In this document: positions 35,521 to 45,654 of the stretch, one piece after another | Numbering within the stretch: position 1 is the stretch's first letter | Layout: each line of letters begins with the position of its first letter | Source of the DNA: Pseudoxanthomonas sp. Root630 | GTDB lineage: Bacteria > Pseudomonadota > Gammaproteobacteria > Xanthomonadales > Xanthomonadaceae | Length of the DNA: 64,000 nt | Assembly: GCF_001427585.1 (NCBI RefSeq) | Contig: NZ_LMGY01000001.1 | Location: forward strand, 187,270-251,269 | Direction: 5' to 3' | The notes under the pieces: generated by a model | Seen by the model: the letters and a program-made list of their open reading frames with translations, nothing else | Database searches by the model: none | Told to the model about the DNA's origin: nothing | Translations under genes and position numbers: made by a program

Positions 35521-36396
35521 TCAGGGGCAACGCTCCGCGACTTCCTCCCACACCACGGGTTCCCAATAGGCGTTGTCGCGCAGGCTCTGGGTATCGAGCT
35601 TGTCGCGCAACAGGCGTGCACCGATGCGGTAGCTCGTGTTCGGCTTGATGTCGACCACCAGCGGCTTGTACGCCTTCGCCAACGCGAAGCGCTTCATCCT
35701 GTCTATCTGCACCAACTGCGCAGAACTCAGACGATTGGTGTCGATCAGTTCGCGCACGACCAGCACGTGCCGACCGACCGCGAGACGGTGGCGGTTGACC
35801 GGCTCGAGCGGCGTGCTGCGTCCATCCACCGTGGTGATGTCGGCACGGAACACGTCGCGGCTCTTGGGGACCGCGCCTGCCCGTGCACTCACGAACCCGC
35901 ATGCACCCTTGGCGTCCGCGCCGATCTCGATGCGGTACGCCGGCACGGCCACCACTCCTGCCGAACCGCTGAGCTTCGTGGGCGTGCTGCCGCGCAGTAC
36001 GTCGGCGACCACGCGTCCTTCGCCTCGCTGCATGGCCTGCTCCAGCAGCGGCGCCGGCGGTGAGGCGCCATCCAGCCGCACGCCGTTGAGCGCGACCAGC
36101 CGGTCGCCGACTTTCAACCCGATGCGCGCGGCCGGTCCATCGGGCGTCAATGCCATGACCGGCAAGCCGGATCGCTGCGCGGTACGTACATCGACCACCG
36201 CACCGAGTTCGTACCGGACCTGCGCCGGCTTCTGGATCACCTGGGGAGCGCCGGCGTCCTTGAGGTCGCCGCGCTCCGACATTTGCAGCAGGGCGGCATC
36301 CAGTTCGCGGGTCGATTGCGCGTGGCTGCTCGCAGCCGCGCCAACGATCAGGGCCGCGGCCAACAAGGCGCGCGTGGGAATGCGGGGAGTATCCAT
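35521..36396 (-). CDS. Exported PDZ-domain protein linked to an ECF sigma factor
   Basis: The 291-residue protein has a signal peptide (ALLAAALIVGAAASSHAQ) and a PDZ-like domain (about 75-130; ALTPDGPAARIGLKVGDRLVALNGV). A C-terminal domain without recognised motifs follows (AYRIEIGADAKGACGF, and two cysteines with EVAERCP at the end). It is likely periplasmic. It lies 10 bases after the anti-sigma-like gene. It ends one base from hda in convergent orientation, with no terminator. Confidence 0.75.
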   Translation of the reverse strand: MDTPRIPTRALLAAALIVGAAASSHAQSTRELDAALLQMSERGDLKDAGAPQVIQKPAQVRYELGAVVDVRTAQRSGLPVMALTPDGPAARIGLKVGDRLVALNGVRLDGASPPAPLLEQAMQRGEGRVVADVLRGSTPTKLSGSAGVVAVPAYRIEIGADAKGACGFVSARAGAVPKSRDVFRADITTVDGRSTPLEPVNRHRLAVGRHVLVVRELIDTNRLSSAQLVQIDRMKRFALAKAYKPLVVDIKPNTSYRIGARLLRDKLDTQSLRDNAYWEPVVWEEVAERCP

Positions 36397-36406
36397 GGCA
36401 ATCGCC

Positions 36407-36793
36407 TCAGATTTCGATGGGTTGGGGAAGGGCGGCGCTGCCGCTACGTGCCAGCGCCTGGCGTCGCTGCCAGAGCCATTGCAGTTCCTGCTCGCTGGCG
36501 CCGCGTTCGTAGGCGTGCTGCAGCTCGCGGTCGACAACGCGCAGCGGCTCTTCATGCACCGGTGCGCGCGGCGCGGCGGCGAATACGTCTGGCGCGGCAG
36601 CCGGAGGGGCGGCGACGCGCGTGTAGACGAAAGGCAGCGCGACCACGGCCAACACCGCCATGCAGCCCACGACGATGCGCCTGCGCCGTTCGTGCTGGCG
36701 CACACGGGCGAGGTGGATGCGTGGCCATAGGGCTGGCGGCAGATCCGGCTCCGGGAGGGCGGCCAGGCGCGCCTGGATCGATTCAGCGGTCAT
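36407..36793 (-). CDS. Putative anti-sigma factor/small membrane protein
   Basis: The 128-residue protein has a cytoplasmic N-terminal part (MTAESIQARLAALPEPDLPP), one span (IVVGCMAVLAVVALPFVYTRV, about residues 42-62), and a helical C-terminal region outside. The ATG at 36793 has GGAG 10 bases upstream; another at 36808 is possible. Because it overlaps the ECF sigma gene by 11 bases, it most likely anchors or inhibits that factor, although no zinc-binding HxxxCxxC motif is present, so the role is inferred from position. Confidence 0.6.
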   Translation of the reverse strand: MTAESIQARLAALPEPDLPPALWPRIHLARVRQHERRRRIVVGCMAVLAVVALPFVYTRVAAPPAAAPDVFAAAPRAPVHEEPLRVVDRELQHAYERGASEQELQWLWQRRQALARSGSAALPQPIEI

Positions 36794-37343
36794 GGGAGGG
36801 AGCTCCATGGGGTTCGAGGTCCTCGCGCAGTCGCGCGAGTGAGCGCGAGAGCAGCGACTTGGACCAGCTGGGCGTGCGTCCGAAGCGGCGGGCGAGGTCC
36901 TCGTGCGACCAGCCCTCCATTTCGTGCAGCCATACGACAGTACGGGCGAGGGGAGGCAACCGTCGCAACAGGGCGTCCGCATCGACGGCGTCGGCCGGTG
37001 ATGCGTGGGTCTCGTCCGCCAGCGTGGCGAGATCCGTTTCCGTGTCGGCGCGATGGTGCCGGCGCAGGCGATCGATGGCCAGGTTGGCGGCCACGCGTTT
37101 CAGCCAGGGCCGCAGCGGTGTGTCTTCGCGCAGGCCCGACAGGAAACCGAACATCCGCAGGAAGGTCTCCTGCGCGATGTCCTCCGCTTCCGCAGCGTTG
37201 CCCGTCAGCCGCAGCGCCAATGCGTGCACTGCGCGCGCATGGTCGTGGTACAGCGATTCGAAAGCCGCCTGGTCGCCACGCCGGGCCTGCCGGAGCAGGT
37301 GCGCTTCCGTGGCGGGGGCGTGGTCGGGGACACGGGCATCCAT
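36783..37343 (-). CDS. ECF-type RNA polymerase sigma factor
   Basis: The 186-residue protein has sigma region 2 (LLRQARRGDQAAFESLYHDHARAVHALALRLTGNAAEAEDIAQETFLRMF) near residues 15-65, then LRPWLKRVAANLAIDRLRR, and region 4 (LARTVVWLHEMEGWSHEDLARRFGRTPSWSKSLLSRSLARLRE). These are standard for ECF sigma-70 proteins. It would control its own operon and unknown envelope targets. The ATG at 37343 gives the best N-terminus; the frame is open to 37382. Confidence 0.9.
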   Translation of the reverse strand: MDARVPDHAPATEAHLLRQARRGDQAAFESLYHDHARAVHALALRLTGNAAEAEDIAQETFLRMFGFLSGLREDTPLRPWLKRVAANLAIDRLRRHHRADTETDLATLADETHASPADAVDADALLRRLPPLARTVVWLHEMEGWSHEDLARRFGRTPSWSKSLLSRSLARLREDLEPHGAPSHDR

Positions 37344-37357
37344 ACACCCCACAGTAC

Positions 37358-37382
37358 GTGCGAAGGACGTCTTCCGTCGCAC
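37358..37382. repeat. Imperfect palindrome upstream of the ECF sigma gene
   Basis: GTGCGA (37358-37363) pairs with TCGCAC (37377-37382), with further partial pairing in GGACGTCTTCC at the centre. It lies between the murU stop and the sigma-factor start, so it could be a terminator-like hairpin or an operator. No T-run follows. Confidence 0.35.
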
Positions 37383-37391
37383 CCGTGGACG

Positions 37392-38096
37392 CTAGGGCGC
37401 GAGCTCCCGGTTCAGGTCCGCCAGGCGCTCCGGCGTGCCGACATCGGTCCAGCGCCCCAACAGGCGCTCCCCCGTGATGCGGCCATCCGCCATGCCGGCA
37501 TGCAGCAACGGCAGCAGCGGGAACCGTGGCTTTCCCGCCGCGGTGTCGCGGACCTGGGCGGCAGCGTGCCGTTGCCAGTCGTCGAGCAGGGCGGGACGGT
37601 AGATGCCCAGGCCTGCATAGGTGAGCCGGTGCTCGCCTTCGCGGTGCAGCGCGCCCGTTGCGTCGAGCGCGAAATCCCCGCGCGGCGCGAAGGCGGGCGG
37701 ATCCACCAGTGCCAGATGCGCCAGCCCGCGGGGCTCGCGTGGCAGCCGGGCGAAGTCGAAGTCGGTCCAGATGTCGCCGTTGACGAGCAGGAATGGCGCC
37801 TCGCCCAGCAGCGCGCGCGCGTTGAGCATGCCGCCGCCGGTCTCGAGCGGCGTGTCGCCTTCGTAAAGGTAGTGGATCCGCAGGCCCCAGCGCTCGCCAT
37901 CGCCGAGTGTCGACGGGAAGAGGTCGGCCAGCCAGCTGGTATTGACGACGACGTCCTGTACGCCGAGCGCCGCCAGCTTTTCCAGGTGCCAGACGATCAG
38001 CGGCTTGCCGCCGGCCTCGATCAGCGGCTTCGGTGTGTGGTCGGTCAGCGGCCGCATGCGCTCGCCAAGGCCCGCTGCGAAGACCAGGGCCTTCAT
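37392..38096 (-). CDS. murU: N-acetylmuramate alpha-1-phosphate uridylyltransferase MurU
   Basis: The 234-residue nucleotidyltransferase begins MKALVFAAGLGERMRPLTDH and has KPLIEAGGKPLIVW, VVNTSWLADLFPS, YEGDTPLETGGGM and LVNGDIWTDFDF. It converts MurNAc-1-phosphate to UDP-MurNAc in the recycling route found in Pseudomonas and related bacteria, bypassing MurA. The preceding gene encodes the partner kinase AmgK, with a 4-base overlap, which makes MurU more likely than a generic sugar transferase. Confidence 0.9.
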   Translation of the reverse strand: MKALVFAAGLGERMRPLTDHTPKPLIEAGGKPLIVWHLEKLAALGVQDVVVNTSWLADLFPSTLGDGERWGLRIHYLYEGDTPLETGGGMLNARALLGEAPFLLVNGDIWTDFDFARLPREPRGLAHLALVDPPAFAPRGDFALDATGALHREGEHRLTYAGLGIYRPALLDDWQRHAAAQVRDTAAGKPRFPLLPLLHAGMADGRITGERLLGRWTDVGTPERLADLNRELAP

Positions 38097-39109
38097 GCGA
38101 TCTCACCGCGGGCGTGCAGGACGGGCTTGATGCGGACATCAAGCAAGGTGCGCAGCCCCTCCAGCTCCGGATAGCGCGGCAGCACTTCGTCGAGATAGCG
38201 GATGAAGCGCGGCACGTCCGGCAGGTACCGGGTCTTGCCGTCGCGATAGTGCAGGCGCGAGAAGATGCCGAGGATCTTCAGATGCCGCTGGATGCCCATC
38301 CAGTCCGCGTCGCGCAGGAAAACCTTCAGTTCCGGCACGGGCAGGCCTGCGCGCGTGGCGCGCGCGTGGTAGCGAGCCAGCCAGCCATCGACGCGTTCCA
38401 GCGGCCAGCTCAGGAACGCGTCCTTGAACAGGCTCATCGCGTCGTAGGCGATCGGCCCGCGCACGCAGTCCTGGAAATCCAGCACCGCCGGCCCGGGCGT
38501 GACCGGCATCAGATTGCGCGGCATGAAGTCGCGATGGGTCAGCACGCGCGCCTGCGTCAGCGCGTTGTCCATCAGGCGGCGTTGCGCCAGTTCCAACCCC
38601 TCGGCTTCGCCGCAATCCAGCGTCAACCCCAGGTGGCGACGCAGGAACCATTCGTCGAACAAGCCCGCGTCGCGCTGCAGCAGCGCTTCGCCGAACTCGC
38701 CCATGCCCTCCGGCGGCGCGATCGCCTGCAGGCGCAGCAGCTGCTCAAGGGCGGCATCGAACCAGGTGTCGGCATTGTCGTCGCTGATGACGTGCGCGAG
38801 CGTTGGGCCGCCCAGGTCTTCCAGCAGCAGGAAGCCGTGCTCGATGTCGATGGCCAGCACCTCGGGCACGCGCACGCCGCCGCTTGCCAGAAGCTCGCGC
38901 ATGGCCAGCCAGGGGCGCACGTCTTCCAGGCCCGGAGGCGAGTCCATCACGATGCGCCCGGGGCCATCGCCCAGGCTGCGCCAATAGCTGCGGAAGCCGG
39001 CATCCATCGACGCGCGTTCGAGCTGCGCGTATGGGTCGCCGAGCGCACCGCGCGCCCAGTCCAGGCGCTGGGCGCCGCGCCCGGAGGGGTCCTGAATCGT
39101 AGGGTTCAT
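38093..39109 (-). CDS. amgK: Anomeric MurNAc/GlcNAc kinase AmgK
   Basis: The 338-residue aminoglycoside-phosphotransferase-fold kinase shows LDWARGALGDP, a nucleotide region GPGRIVMDSPPG, FLLLEDLGGPTLAHV, catalytic THRDFMPRNLM and metal-binding LDFQDCVRGPIAYD. AmgK phosphorylates MurNAc at C1, feeding MurU. The start MNPTIQDPS at 39109 gives the typical N-terminus; an in-frame ATG at 39127 adds 6 residues. Presence of AmgK-MurU predicts a fosfomycin-tolerant recycling route. Confidence 0.9.
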   Translation of the reverse strand: MNPTIQDPSGRGAQRLDWARGALGDPYAQLERASMDAGFRSYWRSLGDGPGRIVMDSPPGLEDVRPWLAMRELLASGGVRVPEVLAIDIEHGFLLLEDLGGPTLAHVISDDNADTWFDAALEQLLRLQAIAPPEGMGEFGEALLQRDAGLFDEWFLRRHLGLTLDCGEAEGLELAQRRLMDNALTQARVLTHRDFMPRNLMPVTPGPAVLDFQDCVRGPIAYDAMSLFKDAFLSWPLERVDGWLARYHARATRAGLPVPELKVFLRDADWMGIQRHLKILGIFSRLHYRDGKTRYLPDVPRFIRYLDEVLPRYPELEGLRTLLDVRIKPVLHARGEIA

Positions 39110-39181
39110 GCGGTTGCGGTAAGGCACAGGCGATAAAGACCTACAGGGTAAACTGGCGCCCTACCGACTTGCGAGGCTTGC

Positions 39182-40588
39182 ATGGCCAAACTCCAACCTG
39201 TGCTGCTTTCCGGCGGCTCCGGCACGCGCCTGTGGCCACTCTCGCGCGAGGCGTATCCCAAGCAGTTCCTGCCCCTCGCCGGCGACGAGACCATGGTGCA
39301 GGCCACTTGGCGGCGCGTCGAAGCCTTGGCCGATCTTGCGCCGATCGTCGTCGCCAATGAGGAACACCGGTTCCTGGTCGCGGAACAACTGCGTCAGGTG
39401 GGCGCGCCGGTGCCGGCGATCCTGCTGGAGCCGGTCGGCCGCAATACGGCACCGGCGATCGCGGCGGCAGCGCTCCAGGCGATGGCGGGCGGAGCCGATC
39501 CGTTGCTGCTGGTATTGCCTTCCGACCATGTCGTCCGAGACGTGGCCGGCTTCCAGCGCGCCGTGCGCGAGGCATCGACGGCGGCGGGAGCGGGCGCGCT
39601 GGTGACCTTCGGCATCGTGCCCGATGCGCCCGAGACGGGGTTCGGCTACATCCAGGCCGAAGCCGGCGACGGGTTGCGCAAGGTCTCGCGCTTCGTCGAG
39701 AAGCCCGACGCCGCCACCGCCCGGTCCTACCTCGACGCGGGTGGCTACTACTGGAACAGCGGCATGTTCCTGTTCCGCGCCAGCCGGTATATCGAAGAAC
39801 TCGCGCGTTTCCGCCCCGACATCGTCGAAGCGGTGCGCGCAGCGCATGCGGCCGCACGGCATGACGGTGATTTCGTTCGCCTCGACAAGGACGCGTTCGT
39901 CGTCTGCCCGTCGGACTCCATCGACTACGCGGTGATGGAGAAGACCGCGGATGCGATGGTGCTGCCGGTGGACATCGGGTGGAACGACGTGGGCAGCTGG
40001 TCGGCCCTGTGGGACGTGGCCGAGCGCGACGAGGATGGCAATGCGCACCACGGCGACGTGATCGCCGTCGACAGCCGCAACAGCTACGCCTATGCGCAGA
40101 GACTGGTCGCACTGGTCGGCGTGGACGACATCGTGGTGGTCGAGACCGACGACGCGGTGCTGGTCGCGCGCAAGGATCGCGTGCAGGACGTCAAGCAGGT
40201 CGTGGCGCGCCTGAAGGAAGAACAGCGCAGCCAGGCCGTCCTGCACCGTGAAGTGCATCGCCCGTGGGGCAGCTACGACTCGGTCGACAACGGCGGGCGC
40301 CACCAGGTGAAGCGCATCAAGGTCAAGCCGGGCGCCGCGTTGAGCCTGCAGATGCACCATCATCGCGCCGAACACTGGATCGTGGTCAGCGGCACCGCCA
40401 AGGTCACGCGCGGGGATGAAACCCTGTTGCTTTCGGAGAACGAGAGTACCTACATCCCGCTGGGCGTGAAGCATCGCCTCGAGAATCCGGGCAAGGTGCC
40501 GCTGGAGCTGATCGAAGTGCAGTCGGGCAGCTACCTGGGCGAGGACGACATCGTGCGGTTCGAGGACGTGTACGGCCGTAGCCAGTGA
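39182..40588 (+). CDS. manC: Mannose-1-phosphate guanylyltransferase/mannose-6-phosphate isomerase (XanB/ManC type)
   Basis: The 468-residue bifunctional protein has an N-terminal pyrophosphorylase ([66 protein letters not shown]) and a C-terminal cupin isomerase ([33 protein letters not shown]). It makes GDP-mannose for LPS or exopolysaccharide. The start [12 protein letters not shown] at 39182 is 72 bases from amgK, in divergent orientation. It ends before a bidirectional terminator. Confidence 0.95.
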   Translation: MAKLQPVLLSGGSGTRLWPLSREAYPKQFLPLAGDETMVQATWRRVEALADLAPIVVANEEHRFLVAEQLRQVGAPVPAILLEPVGRNTAPAIAAAALQAMAGGADPLLLVLPSDHVVRDVAGFQRAVREASTAAGAGALVTFGIVPDAPETGFGYIQAEAGDGLRKVSRFVEKPDAATARSYLDAGGYYWNSGMFLFRASRYIEELARFRPDIVEAVRAAHAAARHDGDFVRLDKDAFVVCPSDSIDYAVMEKTADAMVLPVDIGWNDVGSWSALWDVAERDEDGNAHHGDVIAVDSRNSYAYAQRLVALVGVDDIVVVETDDAVLVARKDRVQDVKQVVARLKEEQRSQAVLHREVHRPWGSYDSVDNGGRHQVKRIKVKPGAALSLQMHHHRAEHWIVVSGTAKVTRGDETLLLSENESTYIPLGVKHRLENPGKVPLELIEVQSGSYLGEDDIVRFEDVYGRSQ

Positions 40589-40620
40589 TCGCCCGCCCTG
40601 GCAGGCGGCGCCCGAAAAAA

Positions 40621-40644
40621 AAGGCCCCGCGCGAGCGGGGCCTT
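40621..40644. terminator. Bidirectional terminator between manC and glsB-like gene
   Basis: AAGGCCCCGC, loop GCGA, GCGGGGCCTT lies 32 bases after manC, with A-tract on one side and T-run on the other. It serves the convergent genes on both strands. Confidence 0.88.
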
Positions 40645-40655
40645 TCGTTTCCGGA

Positions 40656-40922
40656 TTACTTCTTCTTGCGCACGAAGCCGTAGATCACCAGCAGCAGGAT
40701 GGCGCCGATCACCGACGCGATGAACCCGGTGGGCTCGCCCGGGCCGTACCAGCCAAGCGCACCGCCAAGGAATCTCGCCAGCAGCGCGCCTGCGATGCCC
40801 AGCAGGATGGTCATGAAGAAGCCGAGCTTGTCGTCGCCGGGTTTCAGTGCGCGTGCGAGCAGGCCGGCCAGGAAGCCGATGAGCAAGGTCCAGAGAATAC
40901 CGCCACCAAAGATCTGTTCCAT
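40656..40922 (-). CDS. GlsB/YeaQ/YmgE family stress-response membrane protein
   Basis: The 88-residue protein has three membrane segments with glycine-rich motifs: ILWTLLIGFLAGLLARALKPGDDKLGFFMTILLGIAGALLARFLG near residues 8-50, and TGFIASVIGAILLLVIYGF near the end. This is the transglycosylase-associated/GlsB family, small membrane proteins tied to envelope stress. Precise role is unknown. It is monocistronic and ends near the manC terminator. Confidence 0.9.
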   Translation of the reverse strand: MEQIFGGGILWTLLIGFLAGLLARALKPGDDKLGFFMTILLGIAGALLARFLGGALGWYGPGEPTGFIASVIGAILLLVIYGFVRKKK

Positions 40923-41009
40923 CGAATCGCTCCGGTTGGGAAGGTGTGGGGCGATGCGAGCCTAGCAGGCCGTCGGGTGGATGGGCCATCCCCGGCGCCG
41001 GAAACAGAA

Positions 41010-41029
41010 ACGCCGGGTCTCCCCGGCGT
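41010..41029 (-). terminator. Terminator of the M20 peptidase gene
   Basis: On the minus strand ACGCCGGG, loop GAGA, CCCGGCGT is followed by TTCTGTTTCC, 31 bases after the stop codon. The 8-bp stem and T-rich tail support an intrinsic terminator. Confidence 0.7.
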
Positions 41030-41059
41030 CTCCCCTGACGGGTTTCGTGCGCGTGCGGG

Positions 41060-42550
<1,491 letters not shown>

Positions 42551-42602
42551 GGCAACTCCGGGTACTGGATGCGGTGACCGCCCATTCTACGCCCCCTGGC
42601 GG

Positions 42603-42618
42603 GTAGGACTTTTCCTAC
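42603..42618. repeat. Short inverted repeat upstream of comEA
   Basis: GTAGGA, loop CTTT, TCCTAC forms a perfect 6-bp stem in the 231-base region between the M20 peptidase start and comEA. It may be a regulator site or a small hairpin; no more can be said. Confidence 0.3.
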
Positions 42619-42781
42619 ACGGCGGCGCGGGGTTTACGGGCAGACCCGCGCGTGACAGGGCGATACCTTGAATGCCGTGGGCGCTGGAGACTCTCTACAC
42701 CGTCGCAGGCGACGGGAACATGGCGGATACGGCGACGCATCCGTCATCCATGGAGAGTCCAACGTCACAAGGAGAGTCGTC

Positions 42782-43120
42782 ATGAAGTCGTTCGTCCAGT
42801 TTGCCAAGATCCTCGTGCTGTCGCTGTTGCTGGCCCTACCGGCGCTGGCGGCGGAGAAGGTCAACATCAATACGGCCGACGCCGCCGCGCTGGACCGCGT
42901 GCTCATCGGGGTGGGGCCGGCCAAGGCGGCCGCCATCGTCGAGTACCGGAAAGCCAACGGCCCGTTCAAGAGCGCCGAGGAACTGGCGATGGTGAAGGGC
43001 ATCGGGCTGAGCACGGTGGAACAGAACCGGGATCGCATCGAATTGCGGGCAGGTGTCGCGCAGGCCAAGCCTGCCGCCGCCGCCAGCGCCGCCAAGCCGA
43101 AGCCGGTCGCCAGGCGCTGA
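42782..43120 (+). CDS. comEA: ComEA family helix-hairpin-helix DNA-binding protein
   Basis: The 112-residue protein has a signal peptide (ILVLSLLLALPALAA, about residues 10-24) and one helix-hairpin-helix pair (VNINTADAAALDRVLIGVGPAKAAAIVEYRKANGPF and MVKGIGLSTVEQNRDRI), followed by an Ala/Lys tail. ComEA binds DNA in the periplasm and ratchets it in during transformation. AAGGAG lies eight bases before the ATG at 42782. It fits with pilT/pilU and the exported ligase elsewhere in the window. Confidence 0.93.
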   Translation: MKSFVQFAKILVLSLLLALPALAAEKVNINTADAAALDRVLIGVGPAKAAAIVEYRKANGPFKSAEELAMVKGIGLSTVEQNRDRIELRAGVAQAKPAAAASAAKPKPVARR

Positions 43121-43284
43121 TCAATTCCCGCGCTGAGGCGCCCCACAGGACGTGGAGCGCCATGCGCAGGGGCAGGACGCCAGGGGAAACAGGCAGGATG
43201 CCGACAAGGACGTACCTTTCGCGCGATGGACGCGCTAGGGCCAGGCAGGAGCCTGGCGTCAGGCAGGAGCCGACACGGAAGTAA

Positions 43285-43329
43285 GCATCGCCCGGGCACG
43301 CATGACGCGTTCCCGGGCGATGTGCTTTT
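43285..43329 (+). terminator. Terminator-like hairpin after comEA
   Basis: GCATCGCCCGGG (43285-43296) pairs with CCCGGGCGATGT (43312-43323) across a 15-base loop, then GCTTTTC follows. It lies 165 bases downstream of comEA and upstream of the hutD promoter. Direct repeats of CAGGCAGGAGCC (about 43243 and 43260) precede it. Confidence 0.6.
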
Positions 43330-43371
43330 CGGAGGGCGTCCTGTCGGCATGGGTGGCGATTCCGATAGCGC

Positions 43372-43377
43372 TAGAAT
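43372..43377 (+). promoter_or_regulatory. -10 element of the hutD-like gene
   Basis: TAGAAT, 24 bases upstream of the ATG at 43401, gives a predicted transcription start near 43384 and a short leader containing GGGGGC. No obvious -35 hexamer is present. Confidence 0.4.
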
Positions 43378-43400
43378 CGCGCTTCGTCTTCGGGGGCTCC

Positions 43401-44006
43401 ATGTTCGAGAGATCGCACGTCATTCCAGCGAATGAGTACCGGCGCGAACGGTGGAAGAACGGCCTGGGCTGGACGCGTGAGATCGTGCGGGTTCCCGATG
43501 GCGACGCCTGGCATTGGCGGCTGTCGATCGCGGAGATCGAACGCGATGCGGCGTTCTCGTCGTTTCCCGGCGTTGATCGAGAATTGCTGCTGCTACGCGG
43601 AAACGGACTTCGTCTGCGCTTCGATGACGGCCAATGCGTCGAGCTGCCACCCCCGCACGGGCGTGTCCGTTTCCGTGGCGAAGATGCGGTGATGGGTGAG
43701 CTCGTCGACGGCCTGACCCACGACTTCAACCTGATGTGGCGGCGCGACGCGGTGCGGGCGGAACTGTTCCACCGCCCACTGGTCGGTCCGATGCTTTTCT
43801 TCGCCGAGCCCGGCGTTACCTGGGCTATCCATTTGCTCGCCGGTCAGGCCGAGTTCGACGTGGCGGACGATCTGCCGGCGCTGTGGAGCGGGGATACCGC
43901 AGTGCTCGTTTCGACGGAAGGCCGCAGGCGTTACGCATTGCATGGTGGAGGCGAACTGCTTGCCATCCGTATCGAAGCGCTGACGGCCGACGATGCTTCG
44001 CCCTGA
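43401..44006 (+). CDS. hutD: HutD/Ves family protein
   Basis: The 201-residue cupin-like protein has the HutD/Ves pattern: RRERWKNGLGWTREI near the start, WHWRLSIAEIERDAAFSSFPGVDREL, the central LPPPHGRVRFRGEDAVMGELVDG and DFNLMWRRD. Members co-occur with histidine utilisation genes, and Ves is a cold-induced homologue, but no hut gene is near. The ATG at 43401 fits homology and the -10 box. It converges with the flavoprotein gene, leaving seven bases. Confidence 0.85.
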   Translation: MFERSHVIPANEYRRERWKNGLGWTREIVRVPDGDAWHWRLSIAEIERDAAFSSFPGVDRELLLLRGNGLRLRFDDGQCVELPPPHGRVRFRGEDAVMGELVDGLTHDFNLMWRRDAVRAELFHRPLVGPMLFFAEPGVTWAIHLLAGQAEFDVADDLPALWSGDTAVLVSTEGRRRYALHGGGELLAIRIEALTADDASP

Positions 44007-44013
44007 CGGCCGG

Positions 44014-45654
44014 TCAGTAGACGTCCCGGCGATAACGACTCGTGGCCAGCAGATCTTCGACCTGCGCGTCGCCCAGCGCATCGCGCAACACCTCGTCCAC
44101 GCCCGGGGCCATGCCCTCAAGGCTGCCGCACACGTAGAGCGCGGCGCCCGCCGCGATCCATTCGCGCAGCACGGGCGCCGCTGCGAGCAGCGCATGCTGG
44201 ACGTAGCGGTGCGGTCCACCGTCACGCGAGAACACGAGATCCATACGCTCCAGGTGCCCGCTCGCACGCCACTGCTCGAGCTCCTCGCGGTGGAAATGGT
44301 CGTGCGCACGTTGCCGTTCGCCGAACAGCAGCCAGTTGCGGTGGGCGCCCTCGAGCTCGCGAGCGCGCAGATGCGCGCGCAGGCCCGCCAGTCCGGTGCC
44401 GTTGCCGATCAGGATCATCGGCACGTCTGCGGGTGGTGCGTGGAAGTTGGGGTTGCGGCGGACGCGCAGCGCGATGCCATCACCCGGCGCAGCATGCCGG
44501 CAGAGCCAACCGCTTCCCAACCCCGGTGAACCGTCATCACGCGTCATCAGGCGCACGAGAAGATGCATCGCGCCATCGTTCGGGATCGAGGCGATCGAAT
44601 ACTCGCGATGCGGCAACAGCATCGCGACATCGGCCAGCGCTTGCGCGGTGGTGCCGCGTGGAAGCAGCGGGGCCGACGGCCATTGGCTGCGCGCGACCAC
44701 GTCTGCGAGCGTGCAGGCCTCGTCTTGCCACGTCACACGCGCCTCGGGAGAAAGACCGAGCGACGCGAGGCGGGCATCGACGTCTGCGCGGGCATGCCGT
44801 GGACCGATCTCGACGATGTCGCCGGCCGCCCAATCCGGCGTTGTTCCAGGGGGAGGAGCAAGGGCGATGTGGAAAGCGCCGCCGCCGATGCTGCCAGGAT
44901 TGAGTTGCTGGCGCTCGACCAGCGTCCACGTCGTGTATCGGGGCGCATCCCAATCGGGCAGGTCGGTGCCGCCGCTGATCTGGGCCAGGTGATGCTGCCA
45001 GTGGCGGAGTGCGCCGTCGTCGGCGTTGTCGACTTCCACGAGATCGAACAGGGGTTGTGCGGCGTGCCGACGCAGCCAATCGTCGAGTTGATGGCCGAAC
45101 GCGCAGAACTGCTGGTATTCCCGGTCGCCCAGCGCGAGAACCGCGTAGCGCAGATTGGCGAGCGTCGCGGATCGTCCCATCACCGATCGCACGAAACCCA
45201 GCGCCGGGTCCGGCGGATCGCCTTCGCCGGTGGTGCTGACGACGAACAATGCCTGTTCGATGTTGGCCAGCCGTTCGCCATCCAGGTGCTCAAGTGCCGC
45301 GCGTTGCACCTGCATGCCGGCCTTGCGCAGCGATGCCGCGGTCAGGTCCGCGAGTTCGATGGCGAAGCCGGTCTGGCTGGCGTGCACGACCCATGTCGCG
45401 CCACGCGGCACGGCAGCGCCGGGGGAGGTCGCGCGATCCCGGCGATGCGAAAACCACAACCATCCTGCCGTCAGTCCGGCATAAGCGACCAGCGCCGCGC
45501 CCGCCGCGGCCCACCGACCTGTCGCAGGCGTCGCCACCCACCAATCGCCCCCTTGCCACGACGCCATGAATCCGCCCGCGGCGGCGAGCGCAAGCAGCAC
45601 GAGGCCATTGCCCGCACGCGCGCGAAAATTGGATCCAGCGGACGGCTGACTCAT
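44014..45654 (-). CDS. Membrane-anchored flavodoxin/ferredoxin-NADP reductase-type flavoprotein
   Basis: The 546-residue protein starts with two membrane spans (LVLLALAAAGGFMASW and AAAGAALVAYAGLTAGWLWF, residues 18-66). A flavodoxin domain follows (VVHASQTGFAIELADLTA, FVVSTTGEGDPPD, VLALGDREYQQFC), then a CysJ/CPR-like FAD/NADPH reductase (LLPHREYSIASIP, MILIGNGTGLAGL, ALYVCGSLEGMAPGV). It would pass electrons from NADPH through FAD and FMN to a membrane partner. It is last in the run behind apbE (4-base overlap), placing it in a Fur-associated operon. The partner is inferred to be the PepSY membrane protein. Confidence 0.9.
   Translation of the reverse strand: MSQPSAGSNFRARAGNGLVLLALAAAGGFMASWQGGDWWVATPATGRWAAAGAALVAYAGLTAGWLWFSHRRDRATSPGAAVPRGATWVVHASQTGFAIELADLTAASLRKAGMQVQRAALEHLDGERLANIEQALFVVSTTGEGDPPDPALGFVRSVMGRSATLANLRYAVLALGDREYQQFCAFGHQLDDWLRRHAAQPLFDLVEVDNADDGALRHWQHHLAQISGGTDLPDWDAPRYTTWTLVERQQLNPGSIGGGAFHIALAPPPGTTPDWAAGDIVEIGPRHARADVDARLASLGLSPEARVTWQDEACTLADVVARSQWPSAPLLPRGTTAQALADVAMLLPHREYSIASIPNDGAMHLLVRLMTRDDGSPGLGSGWLCRHAAPGDGIALRVRRNPNFHAPPADVPMILIGNGTGLAGLRAHLRARELEGAHRNWLLFGERQRAHDHFHREELEQWRASGHLERMDLVFSRDGGPHRYVQHALLAAAPVLREWIAAGAALYVCGSLEGMAPGVDEVLRDALGDAQVEDLLATSRYRRDVY

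Noticed and set aside
43243-43271. Direct repeat CAGGCAGGAGCC near 43243 and 43260 as a possible attachment site
   Set aside because: Only two 12-base copies 17 bases apart, with no integrase or mobile gene nearby; more likely local duplication before a terminator.
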